Below are positions 60,382 to 64,000 of a DNA stretch of 64,000 nt, piece after piece (the stretch's first letter is position 1; each line of letters starts with the position of its first letter). A model generated the notes under the pieces. The model worked only from the letters and a program-made list of their open reading frames with translations. It did no database searches and was not told where the DNA came from. Source of the DNA: JBGSMF01 sp964651475 (GTDB lineage Bacteria > Chloroflexota > Anaerolineae > Fen-1058); contig CAZYXV010000002.1 in NCBI GenBank assembly GCA_964651475.1, positions 62,001 through 126,000 on the forward strand, in the 5' to 3' direction. The position numbers were made by a program, and so were the translations under genes.

Positions 60382-62634
60382 CTATCGGATGATAAAACTC
60401 TGGGTCCATTCCGGCTGTTCAGGCGCCTGGCCAGCCGCCAGCATCGCGCGCCAGGCCTCATCGGTCAAGCGTCCATCGGCAAGCGGCTGTGGAAATTCGT
60501 AATAAGAAAAGACGCCGCCTTTGGCAATGTGCGTACCGCCTGCGCCATCTGGCACAATGACATAGATTTCAAAGATGCGTCCCACCGCCTCTTCCAACGC
60601 GCGGCCATTGGGATCGGTTGCCACGTCGGCCACCAGCGCGGCCTGCTCGTCCTGGCTAAAGAAAGGCGAGCCTTCTCCTTCTTCGGGATCAGCGGCCGCC
60701 AGCGTCATCACTTCCAGCTCGCCGCCATAATACTTGATGCGGCTGTAATCCTCCAGGCTCAAAGATTGGCCGGCCAACTCGCGCTGCGCCACATCCAGCA
60801 AGAATGTGAGCAAATCGTCCAACCGGGACAGATTCACGCCAGTGTTTTCGGTGAGCAGGCCGCGGCCCCCAAGCCCCTGGCGCGTCATGCGCGTGAGCGC
60901 CAGCAAGCGGGCATACGCTTCCGGGTTAGGTTCGACCCAGCCGTGCGGCGGTTCTTCTTCCGCGCCACCCCCGCCCATCTCGGCCATCACCTGCTTGGCG
61001 TACAGGATCGTATCGTGCTTGAGTTCGGTCCACGAACCGAGCGCCGTGTGAAGGTCTTTGCGCGTCCAGGCCATCGTCTGCATAAAGGCCGGGTACTGGT
61101 TGCCTTTGGCCTCCACCAGCGGGCGGAGCGCGTATAGCCAGTTCCAATACAAGTTCTGCGTCCACGAATCCAATTGCAGTGCGCGGACCTCGCCGCGCAC
61201 CTTGTCCATCTGCTCGGGGTAATGCGCAAACGCTGTCTCGCCCATCTGGTCGAGGATGGTATACGCTTCTTCCGAGCCGAGCGCGGCCATCACGTCAAGC
61301 CCCTTGGGCAGCCAGCGCTCTTGCCCGGACTGTCCCACGTTGCGCCAGATCAACTGGCCAAAGATATAGGCGTCCAGCGTGAAGCGCTGGCCCATAAAGC
61401 GAAAGCCCTGCGTGGCCTGCGCCTTGTCTTCCCAAATGTACACCCACATCGAGTTGACTTGGGGCGGCGGCAATTGGCGCGCCGCGGCGCTAAAGGCTGC
61501 CAGCTTGGCTTCGTCGGCAATGTCGGACGGTTGAGCGTTGGGGCCATAGACGCTATCCCACAACGCGCCGTATTCGTAAAAGCTCAGGTCGTCGGCTTTG
61601 CCCACAATAAAGACGGTTGGATCGTAAACGCGCGCCCACACCTCGGCAGCAGGCTGGCCGTTCAGCGTGGTGTTGCGCAGAATGTAGGTGATAAGCAGCG
61701 CCATGCGCGTTTCTTGCGGCTTTTGCAAGCGCATGTTGATGCGGCCGTACCACATCATCACGCGAAAGTAACGCTTGAGCAATTCGCTGCGCGTATAGTG
61801 GCCGCGCGGGACATATTGCGAGTAATCCTCGCACATGCAAGGCTTGTCTATGCATGCGGGGGGCGGATTGGTGTCGCACGGGTCGCACGTCTGGGGACAA
61901 TCCAGGCTAAAGAGCGGGCTGCCCTCAAGCCCTGCGTGAGCTTCGATCAGGCTCAATTCTGCGTTCACCCAATCGGCCACTTCGGGGGGCGTGACAGCGT
62001 CCTCGTTGATGAGATGATCGGCCACAATAAAATAAGCCCAAACGCGCAGGGCAATGGCTTCCATATCGCTGCCCTTGAGCTGGGCATAAAGCTGTTGGGC
62101 TGAATCGGCGCAGGCGCGGGTGAGAGCGGCAATGTCCGGCGCGAAATGCTCGCGCTCCAGATCGCGCAGCATCTTGTCAAAGAGCAGGTGGTAGACGTGA
62201 TACACGGAATCGGTGGTGACGAAAACGGGCAGGTCTTTGTAGCGCGTGTCTTCATAGACCTGAAAGAACTCGAGCCACTCGGCCGGCGCCACTACAAACC
62301 CGCTCTGCGCCAGCGCATCTTGCTGAGCCGGGCTGAACGTAAACTGGCTCGAGTTGCTCATCGCCGCCAGGTTTACGGGCAAAGCATAGCCGTCATAGGC
62401 CGCCGGCAGCGAGGCGGAAATTTTGGGATAAGCCGCAAAGCCCCGCCCGCGCACGTTGGGCGGGGGAGTGGGTGGAACAGCCGTCGCCTGGGCAAGCTGG
62501 GGGGCAATGGGAGTGGGAGTGGGCAGCGACCTTTCCGGCAATGGAGTGGGGGACGGTGAGGGCGCGTTGCACGCCAATATCGCCGCAAACAAAACGACGA
62601 CGACAAATACAGATTTGGTCTTTACCATCATCAT
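60382..62634 (-). CDS. DUF3160 domain lipoprotein
   Basis: A 750-residue secreted lipoprotein. The signal peptide (KSVFVVVVLFAAILACN) has an LAC lipobox at about residue 22, followed by a Pro/Thr-rich linker (25-60). The rest is one large DUF3160 domain, with VTTDSVYHVYHLLFDKML, YVPRGHYTRSELLKRYFRVM, MWYGRINMRL, SMWVYIWEDKAQATQGFRFM and SWTELKHDTILYAKQ. A cysteine-rich stretch at about 250-275 may form disulfides. Function is unknown. Three ATG codons in a row (62634, 62631, 62628) follow AGAGAGG; 62631 is best spaced. Confidence 0.85.
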   Translation of the reverse strand: MMMVKTKSVFVVVVLFAAILACNAPSPSPTPLPERSLPTPTPIAPQLAQATAVPPTPPPNVRGRGFAAYPKISASLPAAYDGYALPVNLAAMSNSSQFTFSPAQQDALAQSGFVVAPAEWLEFFQVYEDTRYKDLPVFVTTDSVYHVYHLLFDKMLRDLEREHFAPDIAALTRACADSAQQLYAQLKGSDMEAIALRVWAYFIVADHLINEDAVTPPEVADWVNAELSLIEAHAGLEGSPLFSLDCPQTCDPCDTNPPPACIDKPCMCEDYSQYVPRGHYTRSELLKRYFRVMMWYGRINMRLQKPQETRMALLITYILRNTTLNGQPAAEVWARVYDPTVFIVGKADDLSFYEYGALWDSVYGPNAQPSDIADEAKLAAFSAAARQLPPPQVNSMWVYIWEDKAQATQGFRFMGQRFTLDAYIFGQLIWRNVGQSGQERWLPKGLDVMAALGSEEAYTILDQMGETAFAHYPEQMDKVRGEVRALQLDSWTQNLYWNWLYALRPLVEAKGNQYPAFMQTMAWTRKDLHTALGSWTELKHDTILYAKQVMAEMGGGGAEEEPPHGWVEPNPEAYARLLALTRMTRQGLGGRGLLTENTGVNLSRLDDLLTFLLDVAQRELAGQSLSLEDYSRIKYYGGELEVMTLAAADPEEGEGSPFFSQDEQAALVADVATDPNGRALEEAVGRIFEIYVIVPDGAGGTHIAKGGVFSYYEFPQPLADGRLTDEAWRAMLAAGQAPEQPEWTQSFIIR

Positions 62635-62675
62635 GCACCTCTCTTAATCTTTAGACATTATCGGAAATAATATTT

Positions 62676-62706
62676 TTCACCGCAAAGACGCAAAGGACGC
62701 CAAGAA
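62676..62706 (+). repeat. CGCAAAGACGCAAAGG-type intergenic repeat
   Basis: A direct repeat of CGCAAAG-like heptamers (cgcaaagacgcaaaggacgc) flanked by TTCAC and CAAGAA, in the 177-base gap 62635-62811. Similar tracts are scattered in many environmental bacterial genomes. Nothing else is recognised in this gap. Confidence 0.5.
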
Positions 62707-62811
62707 TCTCAATACGGCCTCAGTCGTCCTGTGAATAAAACTTGTCTACTCCCGCCGCTGGCATGGGGTGACTGTTCGAGAAATTGTATTTCCGACAAGG
62801 TCTCCTATGTA

Positions 62812-63489
62812 TCACCGAACAACAATATCAAGTATACTGTCTGCATTGACATCGGTCAAGCCGAGCTGGCGAAAGCGCCCCGGCGGCGAGCGCCACGCCA
62901 GCGTAAAGCCAAAGCCATTCCAACGCCAAACGTTCGCGCGGGTCGCGGGGCCGTCGCGCCCGGCGGCGTATTCCCCCTCTAGCGCCGCGACCTCGTTCAG
63001 GCCATCCCCATCTACGTCCCCCACGGCCAACGCCAACAGCGGCGCGGGCAGAGCCGAGCCAGCCCACAGCTCTCGCCCGCTGCGCGGGTCGAGCAGGATG
63101 AGGTGGCAACTGGCGCCCGCGGCGTCTTGAAAGCCGGCGATGGGACTGGGCGAGCCGCTCCAGCGTTGCGTGGGCCAATCGCGCCAGGGCCGCCAGACCA
63201 CCAGCGCCCACTCGGGTTGAGCGTCGCCGGTCACGTCGGCCAGGTCCCACGCGGTGACGCGCCAGGTGGGAGGGACAAGCCGCCGCCATTCATCAGCCAA
63301 GGGAGCCGCCTGGGTGCGCACCTCAAAAGATCCGAGCGCCTGGAACGCGCCATCGCGAAACACATAAACCTGCCAGCGGGCCGGCCGCGCCGCGTACACG
63401 AGCAAGAAACACACAATCACAATCAGGCTGATGAGTATAATGGGCCTAGCTTGGGCAAGACGCGTGCGGGCAAGTAACATTTGCTTCAT
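62812..63489 (-). CDS. Membrane-anchored FG-GAP/VCBS-like protein
   Basis: A 225-residue protein. A single N-terminal TM helix (IILISLIVIVCFLLVYAA, residues 18-35) anchors an extracytoplasmic part. Two or three calcium-binding-type repeats are visible: AWDLADVTGDAQPEWALVVW, VGDVDGDGLNEVAALEG and LTDVNADSILDIVV, as in FG-GAP beta-propeller blades. The partner is unknown. GAGGTGAGG precedes ATG 63489. The upstream gene on the same strand has similar repeats, suggesting a pair. Confidence 0.7.
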   Translation of the reverse strand: MKQMLLARTRLAQARPIILISLIVIVCFLLVYAARPARWQVYVFRDGAFQALGSFEVRTQAAPLADEWRRLVPPTWRVTAWDLADVTGDAQPEWALVVWRPWRDWPTQRWSGSPSPIAGFQDAAGASCHLILLDPRSGRELWAGSALPAPLLALAVGDVDGDGLNEVAALEGEYAAGRDGPATRANVWRWNGFGFTLAWRSPPGRFRQLGLTDVNADSILDIVVR

Positions 63490-64000
63490 CAGGATGCCTC
63501 ACCTCACTTACTTTCACAGAATGTGAATCCACCGGCTGATGCTTTGACCTCTCACAGGAACTCGCTTCGGTCGCAAACGGTTCGGGCGATAGAGCAGCCA
63601 CACGTGCCAGCCTGCCCGCCGCAGGTGGGTGATAATGCGACTCCATAGGGCCATCTCGAAACTGGAAGGAATTGAAGGCTAAACACAATCCAAAGCGAGT
63701 AGCTTCCTGCCAACTCCCATTGGCCGAGGTGTAAATTGCATGCATCGCAAACGAGACACGTGGTCCGCCGCCACTTTCATTTAGCCAAATATGAAGCTCT
63801 GGCTTGTCATCTCCAGTCAATTCGACAAGCTCTATAGCACGTACTTTAGCAATTTGCCGGTCGGCGGTCAATGCTATGGATGTGAGATATTGATCTAGAA
63901 CCACCTCGCAACGTGGCGATACTGAATTGAGAGCCAGGAGTGTGTACAAGTCACCATCTTTCTCATAAACCACAACATCGTCTGAATTGCCATCTTGGTT
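63446..64000 (-). CDS. FG-GAP-like protein, partial (5' end outside window)
   Basis: The frame is open through the window edge and begins NQDGNSDDVVVYEKDGD, a VCBS/FG-GAP-like repeat, followed by a second one (ELVELTGDDKPELHIWLNE). The annotated end overlaps the next gene by 44 bases and the last 65 residues look unlike a folded protein. From about 63655 another frame gives a cleaner end, EMALWSRIITHLRRAGWHVW... to a stop at 63514, 24 bases before the next start. A frameshift near 63655, real or a sequencing error, is possible. Confidence 0.5.
   Translation of the reverse strand, partial: NQDGNSDDVVVYEKDGDLYTLLALNSVSPRCEVVLDQYLTSIALTADRQIAKVRAIELVELTGDDKPELHIWLNESGGGPRVSFAMHAIYTSANGSWQEATRFGLCLAFNSFQFRDGPMESHYHPPAAGRLARVAALSPEPFATEASSCERSKHQPVDSHSVKVSEVRHPDEANVTCPHASCPS

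Overview
The window is 64 kb of bacterial chromosome with high GC and dense gene packing. It holds no rRNA, tRNA, CRISPR array or transposase that I could find. Gene content fits Chloroflexota (Anaerolineae-like): a DUF4388 / MglA-like GTPase / Roadblock set, very long multi-GAF kinases, DUF3048 and DUF3160 lipoproteins, a two-domain ThyX, and short pyrimidine-rich in-frame insertions in several genes. The phylum is an inference, not a proof.

Layout. 1-1768: the end of a DNA methyltransferase and a putative PD-(D/E)XK nuclease, AT-richer than the rest and probably a transferred restriction-modification module. 1768-4461: two family 2 glycosyltransferases, a small Pro/Ala-rich protein and an HNH protein. 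4471-14885: a transcription/translation operon starting at a near-consensus promoter with a hairpin-rich leader (nusA, ylxR, infB, rbfA, DHH phosphoesterase, truB, ribF, thyX). An Old Yellow Enzyme gene with its own promoter sits inside it. 15007-21832: indolepyruvate:ferredoxin oxidoreductase (iorA, iorB) followed by an HdrA-like, HdrC-HdrB-like, HdrA-like set, suggesting 2-oxoacid oxidation coupled to flavin/FeS electron transfer. 21960-24107: a DUF574-type methyltransferase and a DUF3048 lipoprotein.

24407-42943 is the most unusual part: fourteen same-strand genes for a DUF4388 protein, a small GTPase, a Roadblock protein, an alpha/beta hydrolase, a V4R-domain protein, a left-handed beta-helix protein, a homologue of cyanobacterial acyl-ACP reductase, a response regulator with a degenerate GGDEF domain, a periplasmic-binding lipoprotein, a 2687-residue kinase with eleven GAF domains, two RsbT-like ATPases (one degenerate), a response regulator and a second alpha/beta hydrolase whose nucleophile serine is alanine. 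Fatty-aldehyde chemistry, a hydrocarbon-binding-type domain, GTPase/Roadblock switching and pseudoenzymes side by side make this the best candidate for an undescribed signalling system.

43027-64000: HAD hydrolase; an opposite-strand operon of a SpoIIE phosphatase and an SsnA-like aminohydrolase; a DRTGG protein; a nitrilase; enolase, DegV and pyruvate kinase; an SLC13/TrkA-C transporter; a DUF2270 membrane protein; a DksA-like / lspA / rluD operon; and a minus-strand series (sirtuin, CapA-like, DUF3160, two FG-GAP-like proteins, the last running off the window).
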